The translations under genes and the position numbers were made by a program. This document shows, piece after piece, positions 1 to 6,095 of a stretch of DNA of 11,537 nt. The notes below the pieces were generated by a model. It saw nothing but the letters and a program-made list of their open reading frames with translations, made no database searches and was not told the origin of the DNA. The first letter of the stretch is position 1. Every line of letters begins with the position of its first letter. Source of the DNA: Alphaproteobacteria bacterium (GTDB taxonomy: Bacteria; Pseudomonadota; Alphaproteobacteria; CAAHEQ01; UBA3637); assembly GCA_017540065.1 (NCBI GenBank), contig JAFYBU010000039.1, positions 1 through 11,537 of the forward strand, given 5' to 3'.

Positions 1-2
1 AA

Positions 3-25
3 AAAGCCCCGATTTTCGGGGCTTT
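3..25 (-). terminator. Rho-independent terminator of ettA
   Basis: A perfect 10-bp inverted repeat (AAAGCCCCGA / TCGGGGCTTT) with a 3-nt loop lies 3 bases past the ettA stop. Read on the minus strand it ends in a run of five U, of which three belong to the stem. The U-run meets the window edge, so any further U cannot be seen. It has a short T-rich flank on the plus strand too, so it could serve a convergent gene outside the window. Confidence 0.85.
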
Positions 26-28
26 CTT

Positions 29-1705
29 TTACTTTCTTTCGATTGGTTTATATTTAATGCGGTGTGGTGTATCAGCATCAATCCCCAAACGACGACGGCG
101 ATCTGCTTCATATTCTTGATAATTACCTTCAAACCAAACGACTTGGCTATCCCCTTCAAAAGCAAGAATATGAGTTGCTAATCTATCCAAAAACCACCGG
201 TCATGGCTGGTGATGACAGCGCATCCGGGGAAATCCATCAAGGCTTCTTCCAATGCGCGTAAGGTATCAACATCTAAATCATTGGTTGGTTCATCTAACA
301 ACAAAACGTTTGCACCAGATTTCAACATTTTTGCCATATGCACGCGATTGCGTTCACCACCTGACAACATGCCGATTTTCTTTTGTTGATCAGCACCTTT
401 GAAATTAAATTGAGCAACATAAGCGCGGGATGGAATTTCACGTTTTCCTAAAGTCAGCGTATCATTTCCGCCTGAGATTTCTTGCCAAACAGTATTGTTA
501 TCATTTAAGCTGTCGCGACTTTGGTCCACATACCCCAATTTTACCGTTTCGCCAACCTTGAATGTTCCAGTATCAGGTGTTTCTTGGCCCGTAATAATTC
601 GCATCAAAGTTGTTTTTCCAGCACCATTTGGACCAATGACACCTACGATACCACCGGCGGGTAGGTTGAAATTTAAGTTATCGAACAACAATTTATCCCC
701 AAAAGCTTTACGTAAGTTTTCTGCTTTCAAAACCACATCTCCCAAACGAGGTCCGGCGGGAATGACAATTTGTGCTACATCAGGTACTTTTTCGTTTGAT
801 TTTTTTAATAACTCTTCATAAGCGGTAATACGTGCTTTAGATTTTGCTTGACGCGCTTTGGGGCTGGAACGCACCCATTCCAATTCTTCTTTTAATGTTT
901 TTTGGCGTTTGTCCTCGGCATTTTGTTCAATTTGCAAACGTTTTTCTTTGGCTTCCAACCACTTGGTATAATTGCCTTCATATGGGATTCCTTCGCCACG
1001 ATCCATTTCCAAAATCCAACCCGTTACATTATCCAAGAAATAGCGGTCGTGAGTAATCATAACAACGGTATTCGGAAAGTTTTTCAAATAAACTTGTAAC
1101 CAAGCGACAGATTCTGCATCCAAATGGTTTGTCGGTTCATCCAGCAACAACATATCCGGTTTTGAAAGGAGTAGGCGACATAACGCAACACGCCTTTTTT
1201 CACCACCGGACAGTTTTGTTACATCCGCATCAGCCGGCGGACAACGCAAAGCATCCATAGCAATTTCTACATTTCGTTCAAAATCCCAGCCACCGACGGC
1301 GTCAATTTTTTCTTGCAATTCAGCTTGTTCTGCCAACAATTTATCCATATCAGCATCCGGATCGGCAAAGGCGTTATTGACTTCTTCCCAACGTTTCATT
1401 AAATCTCTGATTTCACCTACACCATCCATAATGTTTTCAATAACATTTTTGGATGGATCCAGTTGTGGTTCTTGTGGCAGATAGCCGACTTTTACTCCCT
1501 CGGCAGGCCAGGCTTCCCCCGTGAAATTATCATCCAATCCAGCCATAATTTTCATTAATGTTGATTTACCGGCTCCGTTTGGGCCTATGACACCGATCTT
1601 TGCGCCCGGAAAAAAACTCAGCCAAATATGCTTTAAAACTTCTTTACCGCCTGGGAAAGTTTTACACAAATCTTTCATTACATAAATATATTGATAAGCG
1701 GCCAT
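29..1705 (-). CDS. ettA: Energy-dependent translational throttle protein EttA (ABC-F ATPase)
   Basis: This is a 558-aa cytoplasmic ABC-F protein, the usual EttA length. EttA binds the ribosomal E site and gates the first elongation steps according to ATP/ADP level. Two ABC domains are visible. Domain 1 has Walker A GPNGAGKST at 41-49, signature LSGGE at 165-169 and Walker B LLLDEPTNHLD with catalytic E190. Domain 2 has Walker A GPNGAGKTT at 358-366, LSGGE at 447-451 and LLLDEPTNDLD with E472. An inserted arm lies around 95-140, and a charged linker (the P-site-tRNA interaction motif region) around 240-315. There are no membrane segments. The C-terminal tail with HRIKYKP is typical of EttA and argues against Uup or the antibiotic-resistance ABC-F types. 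AGAAAGGA sits 6-7 nt before the ATG. It follows dut on the same strand but appears to have its own promoter, nested in dut's terminator. Confidence 0.95.
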   Translation of the reverse strand: MAAYQYIYVMKDLCKTFPGGKEVLKHIWLSFFPGAKIGVIGPNGAGKSTLMKIMAGLDDNFTGEAWPAEGVKVGYLPQEPQLDPSKNVIENIMDGVGEIRDLMKRWEEVNNAFADPDADMDKLLAEQAELQEKIDAVGGWDFERNVEIAMDALRCPPADADVTKLSGGEKRRVALCRLLLSKPDMLLLDEPTNHLDAESVAWLQVYLKNFPNTVVMITHDRYFLDNVTGWILEMDRGEGIPYEGNYTKWLEAKEKRLQIEQNAEDKRQKTLKEELEWVRSSPKARQAKSKARITAYEELLKKSNEKVPDVAQIVIPAGPRLGDVVLKAENLRKAFGDKLLFDNLNFNLPAGGIVGVIGPNGAGKTTLMRIITGQETPDTGTFKVGETVKLGYVDQSRDSLNDNNTVWQEISGGNDTLTLGKREIPSRAYVAQFNFKGADQQKKIGMLSGGERNRVHMAKMLKSGANVLLLDEPTNDLDVDTLRALEEALMDFPGCAVITSHDRWFLDRLATHILAFEGDSQVVWFEGNYQEYEADRRRRLGIDADTPHRIKYKPIERK

Positions 1706-1726
1706 TTTTAATCCTTTCTTCTAAAT

Positions 1727-1760
1727 AAAAATTGGGGCTATTCTAACCGAACAGCCCCAA
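1727..1760 (-). terminator. Rho-independent terminator of dut, overlapping the ettA promoter
   Basis: The stem TTGGGGCT / AGCCCCAA (8 bp) can extend past one mismatch by three more pairs (TTC/GAA), leaving a 5-nt loop. On the minus strand it is followed by TTTTTATTT. It begins 20 bases after the frame-corrected dut stop. The plus strand has no U-tract after the stem, so it acts in one direction. Confidence 0.8.
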
Positions 1761-1768
1761 AAAGTCAA
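1740..1768 (-). promoter_or_regulatory. Predicted sigma70-type promoter of ettA, nested in the dut terminator
   Basis: On the minus strand a TTGACT -35 box (1768-1763), a 17-bp spacer and a TAGAAT -10 box (1745-1740) form a near-consensus promoter. The predicted start is about 1733, in the last bases of the terminator's right arm and about 28 nt before the ettA ATG. Few other promoter-like sequences fit between dut and ettA. Seen: boxes and spacing. Inferred: activity and start site. Confidence 0.7.
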
Positions 1769-1779
1769 GGGAAAAAAGC

Positions 1780-1854
1780 TTATTTAACCCCCGTAGAACC
1801 AAATCCACCAGCAGAACGGGTAGTGCTGTCATCTACAATTCCTTCAACAATTTC
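1780..1854 (-). pseudogene. dut: Out-of-frame 3' part of dut encoding dUTPase motif V
   Basis: Reading the minus strand one frame back from the called dut frame gives an open stretch of 24 codons, EIVEGIVDDSTTRSAGGFGS then TGVK and a TAA stop at 1782-1780. It contains RSAGGFGSTG, the glycine-rich motif V of trimeric dUTPases, which closes over the active site of a neighbouring subunit. Joining it to the upstream frame with one extra base near 1855 gives a protein of about 151 aa, the family's normal length. This is the missing end of dut, not a separate gene. Confidence 0.9.
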
Positions 1855-2234
1855 TGACGGACAATCGGGCAAACAACCGCTTGAGCAATTCTGTCTCCCG
1901 GATTAATGGTGAAATCTTCTTTTCCGCAATTGATGAGAATAGTCATTACTTCCCCACGGTATCCATAATCCACAGTGCCTGGGGAATTAACAATGGAAAT
2001 ACCAAACTTAGCTGCCGGCCCTGAACGGGGACGCGTTTGAATTTCGTAAGCATTATTTTCTGATTCAATTTTTAATTTAATTCCATTGGGAATCAAAGCA
2101 TGCATTCCGGGCTTTACGACCATCGGTTCTTTGATGGCGGCGCGTAAATCAAAACCGGAATCATCTGCGTGTTTATATTCCAATGTTCCCCAATTTTTAT
2201 CGTAATTTCCCAAATATTCAACAATCAGTTTCAT
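1833..2234 (-). CDS. dut: dUTP diphosphatase, frameshifted before motif V
   Basis: Dut hydrolyses dUTP to dUMP and PPi, keeping uracil out of DNA and supplying dUMP for dTMP synthesis; it is a cytoplasmic homotrimer. Motif I (DSGFDLRA, 25-32), II (RPRSGPA), III (GTVDYGYRGEV) and IV (GDRIAQAV) are all present in order. The called frame then runs KLLKEL into a TAG, giving only 133 aa. The true ending with motif V is intact in the -1 frame (1780-1854), so one base appears to be missing at about 1854-1858. The flawless remaining motifs suggest a sequencing or assembly error, or a very recent mutation. If real, loss of motif V would be expected to abolish or greatly reduce activity. AGAAAGGA lies 7 nt before the ATG. 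The divergent neighbour is a FadL-type porin. A weak candidate promoter on this strand is TTGCAA-N17-TAAAAA (2288-2260). Confidence 0.9.
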   Translation of the reverse strand: MKLIVEYLGNYDKNWGTLEYKHADDSGFDLRAAIKEPMVVKPGMHALIPNGIKLKIESENNAYEIQTRPRSGPAAKFGISIVNSPGTVDYGYRGEVMTILINCGKEDFTINPGDRIAQAVVCPIVRQKLLKEL

Positions 2235-2316
2235 TTTAATTCCTTTCTGTTATGTGTTTTTTTTAGCATAAAATATCCAGTTTTGCAATTAAAAAATAGA
2301 TGACCTTAAAAATGAC

Positions 2317-2345
2317 TTGATTTTTTTATCATATAGGTGTATGAA
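2317..2345 (+). promoter_or_regulatory. Possible promoter of the FadL-type porin gene
   Basis: In the 178-bp divergent gap between dut and the porin gene, TTGATT (2317-2322), a 17-bp spacer and TATGAA (2340-2345) are the best sigma70-like pair. They imply a start near 2352 and a leader of about 60 nt. Both boxes match consensus only partly in very AT-rich DNA, so this is tentative. Confidence 0.3.
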
Positions 2346-2368
2346 TTCCGATGTATGTGTAGTTTTAA

Positions 2369-2386
2369 TTGTCATAAAAATGTCAT
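2369..2386 (+). promoter_or_regulatory. Pho-box-like direct repeat (candidate PhoB site)
   Basis: Two direct repeats, TTGTCAT and ATGTCAT, are separated by AAAA, an 11-bp period or one helical turn. The E. coli Pho box is two CTGTCAT-type repeats with a 4-bp AT spacer, and this site differs only at the first base of each repeat. It lies 26 bp before the porin ATG, too close for the usual PhoB position as a -35 substitute unless the mRNA is nearly leaderless. It may be a downstream operator or chance. Confidence 0.35.
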
Positions 2387-2412
2387 AAATACAAGTAAAA
2401 GAAAGGAAAAAA

Positions 2413-3642
2413 ATGAAATTTAAATCATTACTTTTTGTATCAATCTTGATGGCTTCTACAGCTTCTTTGGCTGGTGGATATCAGTTGCAAGAATATTCCG
2501 TCACAAATGCCGGACGCGCTTTTGCTGGGGCAGGAATTGTCGGCGATGATTATTCGGCTATTGCTTTTAACCCAGCCGGAATGACTCTGAAAAAATCGGG
2601 TGTCCAATTAGGTGCTATGGGAATGGATATTCATTCCAACGTAGAAAAAGGGTATTTGGATGATGGTCCACGTCAAGGAAGTAAAGGGAAACTTCGTAAT
2701 TTTAAGTTGATTCCTCATGGATTTATGCAATATGCGCTTTCTGAAAATTGGCGTGCCGGGTTGGGACTTTATGTGCCATTTGGACTTGGTACTTACTATA
2801 ATAAGTCCTGGTTTGGTAAAAGTCATGCTTTAGTTAGTGAAATTGAAACAATCGACATCAATCCAAGTTTGGCTTGGAAACCCTTCAGTTGGCTCAGTAT
2901 TGGGGGTGGTTTTATTTTGGAACGTATGAAGGCCCGTTTAACAAATTCAATTGGTGCCAATGGTTATTCTGATATGAATGCTGATGGTTGGGGGCACGGT
3001 TGGAACGCCGGAATTATGATTGAACCCACTAAGACAACGCGTTTTGGTGTTGCTTATCGTTCGCCTGTTGTCCAAAATATCAAAGGAAAACACCATTTGA
3101 TGTATCCTGGTTTAGGGCTTAAAGAGGGGATCAGTAGCACAAAATTGGTGGATCCTGAACATATCCAATTTACAGCATATCAGGAATTGGGAAAATGGGG
3201 ATTGTCTGCAATGGCACGTTGGACGCGTTGGGATCGATTCCATTTACTTTCCATCGATTCTACGGCTTTAGGACAAGTAAGTCCGCGTGCAACACCATCC
3301 CAAGTGGATGAAAATTGGCGGAACACTTGGACTATTTCTGGTGGTGTAGATTATCATTATTGCAAAAATTTGACCTTCCGTACCGGTCTTGCTTATGATC
3401 AAGGGGCCGTTCGTAACTCTAAACATCGTACAGCGCGTGTACCGGATAATAACCGTTGGATTGCCAGTGTTGGTGCTTCCTATACAAAAAATAACTGGCA
3501 GTTTGATCTTAGTTATTTCCATATGTTTTGGCAAAAAGCAGCGGTGGATAGTAAAGCCAGTAGAACCGGAACAAGTTATATTCATGGAAAATATAAGACT
3601 CAAATCAACAGTGTTGGATTGGGTGTTCAGTATCACTTTTAA
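2413..3642 (+). CDS. FadL/OmpP1/TodX-family outer-membrane transport protein
   Basis: This 409-aa protein belongs to the family of 14-stranded outer-membrane barrels that let hydrophobic substrates such as long-chain fatty acids diffuse laterally into the membrane. The N-terminus is a signal peptide (hydrophobic 5-18, probable cleavage after ASLA at 17-20). The mature start GGYQLQEYSVTNAGRAFAGA and the NPAGM at 53-57 match the family's plugging hatch region. The rest alternates aromatic and polar residues as in beta strands, and it ends in GVQYHF, a terminal Phe as in the BAM recognition signal. The substrate cannot be read from sequence, so no gene symbol is given. AGAAAGGA precedes the ATG. 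A Pho-box-like repeat lies just upstream, and the terminator behind it doubles as the pgk promoter region. Confidence 0.87.
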   Translation: MKFKSLLFVSILMASTASLAGGYQLQEYSVTNAGRAFAGAGIVGDDYSAIAFNPAGMTLKKSGVQLGAMGMDIHSNVEKGYLDDGPRQGSKGKLRNFKLIPHGFMQYALSENWRAGLGLYVPFGLGTYYNKSWFGKSHALVSEIETIDINPSLAWKPFSWLSIGGGFILERMKARLTNSIGANGYSDMNADGWGHGWNAGIMIEPTKTTRFGVAYRSPVVQNIKGKHHLMYPGLGLKEGISSTKLVDPEHIQFTAYQELGKWGLSAMARWTRWDRFHLLSIDSTALGQVSPRATPSQVDENWRNTWTISGGVDYHYCKNLTFRTGLAYDQGAVRNSKHRTARVPDNNRWIASVGASYTKNNWQFDLSYFHMFWQKAAVDSKASRTGTSYIHGKYKTQINSVGLGVQYHF

Positions 3643-3655
3643 TCAAAAAAAACGC

Positions 3656-3684
3656 TTGACAAAGTCCCCCAAAAAGTGTATCAC
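3656..3684 (+). promoter_or_regulatory. Predicted promoter of pgk, nested in the porin gene's terminator
   Basis: A consensus TTGACA (3656-3661), a 17-bp spacer and TATCAC (3679-3684). The left arm of the terminator stem is inside the spacer and the -10 box is inside the hairpin loop. The predicted start is about 3691, at the end of the right arm, giving a leader of about 27 nt containing only the ribosome binding site. Confidence 0.7.
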
Positions 3685-3697
3685 TTGGGGGATTTTT
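3665..3697 (+). terminator. Rho-independent terminator of the FadL-type gene, overlapping the pgk promoter
   Basis: The stem TCCCCCAA / TTGGGGGA (8 bp) is followed directly by TTTTT. The 12-nt loop can form a further GTG/CAC pairing. It starts 23 bases after the porin stop codon. Confidence 0.8.
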
Positions 3698-3717
3698 GTT
3701 TAACCAAAGGAGAAAAA

Positions 3718-4902
3718 ATGTTTAAAACACTTGATGATTTTGATTTTAATGGAAAAACTGTTTTTGTTCGTGCGGATTTGAACGTACCGGCGAAGGATGG
3801 ACAAATTACCGATACAACCCGTATTGATCGTTTTGTTCCGACCATGAAGGAAATTGCTTCAAAAGGGGGAAAGGTAGTTGTTGCCAGCCATTTCGGACGT
3901 CCAAAAGGGGAAAAGAAACCCGAATTTTCTATGGCTTTTTTGGCGCCTGCATTGGAAAAAGCTAGTGGCTTAAAAGTCAAATTCATTGATGATTGTGTGG
4001 GTGAAACACGTGATGCAGCCGTTCGTTCTTTACAACCGGGGGAAGTTCTTTTATTGGAAAACTTGCGTTTTTATCCGGGTGAAGAAGCTAATGATCGTGA
4101 ATTTGCTGAACATTTGGCCAATGGAATTGATATCTATATTAATGATGCTTTTTCTACCGCGCATCGTGCGCACGCTTCCACAGAAGGTATGGCGCATTTG
4201 TTGCCACGTGGAGCAGGGCGTTTGATGCAAGAAGAATTACAGGCTTTGGATAAAGCATTGGGTAATCCTGAACATCCGGCTGTTGCTTTGGTTGGGGGTA
4301 GTAAAGTGTCTACCAAATTGGATTTGTTGGGAAATTTGGTTAAAAAGGTGGATTATCTGTTGATTGGTGGCGGTATGGCGCATACTTTCTTGGCTGCCAA
4401 AGGAATTCAAATGGGAAAAGGTTCATTGGTGGAACCCGATATGATTGATACGGCTAAAAATATTTTAGCTAATGCCGGAAATTGCCAAATCGTATTACCT
4501 GTAGATTTGGTTTGGGCTGATGAATTTGGTGAGGGTCAAACACCCCATACTTCTGATGCTGATAAGGTTCCTGAAGGAAAGGTTTTATTGGATATTGGTG
4601 AAAAGTCTGTGGCCGAGTTCGCCAAAGTGTTGGAAGGTGCTAAAACGCTCATTTGGAACGGACCGGTAGGTGCTTTTGAAATTAAGCCCTTTGATAAAGG
4701 AACAAATGCATTGGCTGATGTTGTTGTTGGGCTCACAAAAGCGGGTAAATTGACCTCTGTAGCTGGTGGTGGGGATACTGTTTCTGCCTTGAAAAAAGCG
4801 GGGGCAGAACCTGCGTTAACTTATGTTTCAGCAGCTGGTGGTGCATTTTTGGAATGGATGGAAGGTAAATCTTTGCCGGGTGTTGCCATCCTAGAGAAAT
4901 AA
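3718..4902 (+). CDS. pgk: Phosphoglycerate kinase
   Basis: Pgk transfers phosphate between 1,3-bisphosphoglycerate and ADP in glycolysis and gluconeogenesis. The protein is 394 aa, standard for bacteria. Substrate-binding N-domain motifs are RADLNVP (18-24), SHFGRPKG (57-64) and ENLRFYPGEE (114-123). The nucleotide-binding C-domain shows GGSKVSTK (193-200), GGGMAHTF (217-224), WNGPVGAFE (313-321) and the glycine-rich AGGGDT (349-354). The ATG at 3718 is chosen because AAAGGAG lies 5 nt before it and MFKTLDDFDFNGKTVFVRAD is the family N-terminus. An in-frame ATG at 3676 lies inside the terminator/promoter hairpin and would add 14 unrelated residues. It is not next to gap or fba here, and is transcribed singly between the nested promoter and a bidirectional terminator. 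Confidence 0.97.
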   Translation: MFKTLDDFDFNGKTVFVRADLNVPAKDGQITDTTRIDRFVPTMKEIASKGGKVVVASHFGRPKGEKKPEFSMAFLAPALEKASGLKVKFIDDCVGETRDAAVRSLQPGEVLLLENLRFYPGEEANDREFAEHLANGIDIYINDAFSTAHRAHASTEGMAHLLPRGAGRLMQEELQALDKALGNPEHPAVALVGGSKVSTKLDLLGNLVKKVDYLLIGGGMAHTFLAAKGIQMGKGSLVEPDMIDTAKNILANAGNCQIVLPVDLVWADEFGEGQTPHTSDADKVPEGKVLLDIGEKSVAEFAKVLEGAKTLIWNGPVGAFEIKPFDKGTNALADVVVGLTKAGKLTSVAGGGDTVSALKKAGAEPALTYVSAAGGAFLEWMEGKSLPGVAILEK

Positions 4903-4913
4903 TTTCCTTAATT

Positions 4914-4947
4914 AAAAAATCACCGCCTTTTCAGACGGTGTTTTTTT
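4914..4947. terminator. Bidirectional terminator between pgk and the glycosyltransferase
   Basis: The stem CACCGCC / GACGGTG (one mismatch, 6-nt loop, 4921-4940) is flanked by A6 on the left and T7 on the right. It therefore gives a U-tract on both strands, as expected between two converging genes. Confidence 0.85.
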
Positions 4948-4970
4948 AATAGGTATCTTTATTGAACGTA

Positions 4971-5942
4971 TTACATGATTTTTTTATAAAGCAGTTGCAA
5001 ATAACCTTTCCTTTTTAAGGTTAATTGATTGTTCGTTTTTGAATAAACAATCTTATAGTGTGTAGACAGCTGACTTTGTATTTTTTCATTAATTTCTTCA
5101 CACAAATCACTTATTTCCTGGGGGGTAAAAAATTTTCTAACGCCTTTTAATTGGCGTCTGAAAAATTGAGCCATTAAGTATGCTTTTTTGTGTTGCAATT
5201 TATTTCTTACCAGAAAATTTAAAACATATTCAGAAACAGCAATTCTATCCATTTTGTTTTTTGGTTTTTTTTCTACTTGACTGCTCATGATAGAACCCAC
5301 TCTTAAAAAGTAGTGATATAAAGGTTTTTTTAAGAAAAAGATGCTTTTGGCCACAATGGAATACATATACCAAAAAGCATCATCATCGTGTTCATGGCCT
5401 TCGGGGAAACGGATGTGATACCTTTCAATTAAATCTCGTCGCCAAATTTTATTCCACAACAATACATTGGTGTATAGAATCCATTTATCTTTTAAAATAT
5501 GTTTGCCGGATTTTTTGAAATTGTAATACTTTTCAGTCAAACGGCTTTTTTTCTGTTCAATATCCAGATTTTCTTCACAATCTAAGAAAGTGTGGCAGCA
5601 AACACTATCTACGCCTTTTTTTTCAATAGTATTATGCATAATTTCACACATATCAAGTTCGTACCAATCATCAGAATCACAGAACATCAGATATTTTCCT
5701 GTGGCAGTTTCTAATCCTCTGTTACGAGCTTTGGCCGGTCCTGAATTTGATTGTTCAATTATTTTGATACGGGCATCTTTTTCTGCATATTTTTTCATAA
5801 TTTTAACGGAATTATCCGTTGAACCATCATCTATCAGAATAATTTCAATATCACTAAACGTTTGTTGGATTAAGCTGGTTAAACATCTGTCGAGATATTT
5901 TTCTGTATTGTAGTTTGGAATGATAATAGATATTTTGGGCAT
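4971..5942 (-). CDS. Family 2 glycosyltransferase
   Basis: A 323-aa GT-A-fold enzyme that would transfer a sugar from a nucleotide donor, probably in surface polysaccharide or lipopolysaccharide synthesis; donor and acceptor are unknown. Seen: the start KISIIIPNYNTEKYLDRCL, DDGSTD at 38-43 for nucleotide binding, NSGPAKARNRGL at 66-77, the metal-binding DSDD at 89-92, and EHDDDAFW at 184-191 where the catalytic acid/base region is expected. There is no signal peptide or clear membrane segment; the C-terminal 100 residues are Lys-rich, suggesting peripheral membrane contact. AAAAGGA lies 7-8 nt before the ATG. It stands alone with no polysaccharide genes next to it. Its DNA is AT-richer than its neighbours (25-33% G+C in two stretches counted by eye, against 38-42% in pgk), hinting at acquisition by transfer. 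Confidence 0.9.
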   Translation of the reverse strand: MPKISIIIPNYNTEKYLDRCLTSLIQQTFSDIEIILIDDGSTDNSVKIMKKYAEKDARIKIIEQSNSGPAKARNRGLETATGKYLMFCDSDDWYELDMCEIMHNTIEKKGVDSVCCHTFLDCEENLDIEQKKSRLTEKYYNFKKSGKHILKDKWILYTNVLLWNKIWRRDLIERYHIRFPEGHEHDDDAFWYMYSIVAKSIFFLKKPLYHYFLRVGSIMSSQVEKKPKNKMDRIAVSEYVLNFLVRNKLQHKKAYLMAQFFRRQLKGVRKFFTPQEISDLCEEINEKIQSQLSTHYKIVYSKTNNQLTLKRKGYLQLLYKKIM

Positions 5943-6006
5943 GTTTGATTCCTTTTGAAATAATTTCTTAGAAATATATGGACTAGTCTAATAAATAAAA
6001 GAGAGA

Positions 6007-6035
6007 TTGTAAAGAAAAATATGTGTATATAAATA
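6007..6035 (+). promoter_or_regulatory. Weak candidate promoter for tolB
   Basis: The 153-bp divergent gap 5943-6095 must hold promoters for both the glycosyltransferase and tolB. The best plus-strand pair is TTGTAA (6007-6012) with overlapping TATAAA (spacer 15) or TAAATA (spacer 17). The gap is so AT-rich that such matches are easy to find by chance. No hairpin with a U-tract was seen in it, and no convincing minus-strand promoter. Confidence 0.25.
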
Positions 6036-6095
6036 AGTTTTTTTTATTGCTTTTTTAGTGGAAATATGCTTATTTACCAATAAAGGAGGGTAATA

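Noticed and set aside
844..1099. Short plus-strand frames antisense to ettA
   Set aside because: They overlap well-supported ettA codons, lack ribosome binding sites and encode no recognisable protein.
1833..1860. Programmed -1 frameshift to make full-length dUTPase
   Set aside because: No slippery heptamer or obvious downstream stem was found at the switch (CAG AAA TTG TTG), and a missing base explains it more simply.
3676..3717. Upstream in-frame ATG for pgk
   Set aside because: It lies inside the terminator/promoter hairpin and upstream of the predicted start of transcription, and it adds residues foreign to the family; the ATG at 3718 has AAAGGAG.
5981..5988. GACTAGTC palindrome in the gap between the glycosyltransferase and tolB
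   Set aside because: An 8-bp palindrome is expected by chance at this scale and no matching second site was seen.
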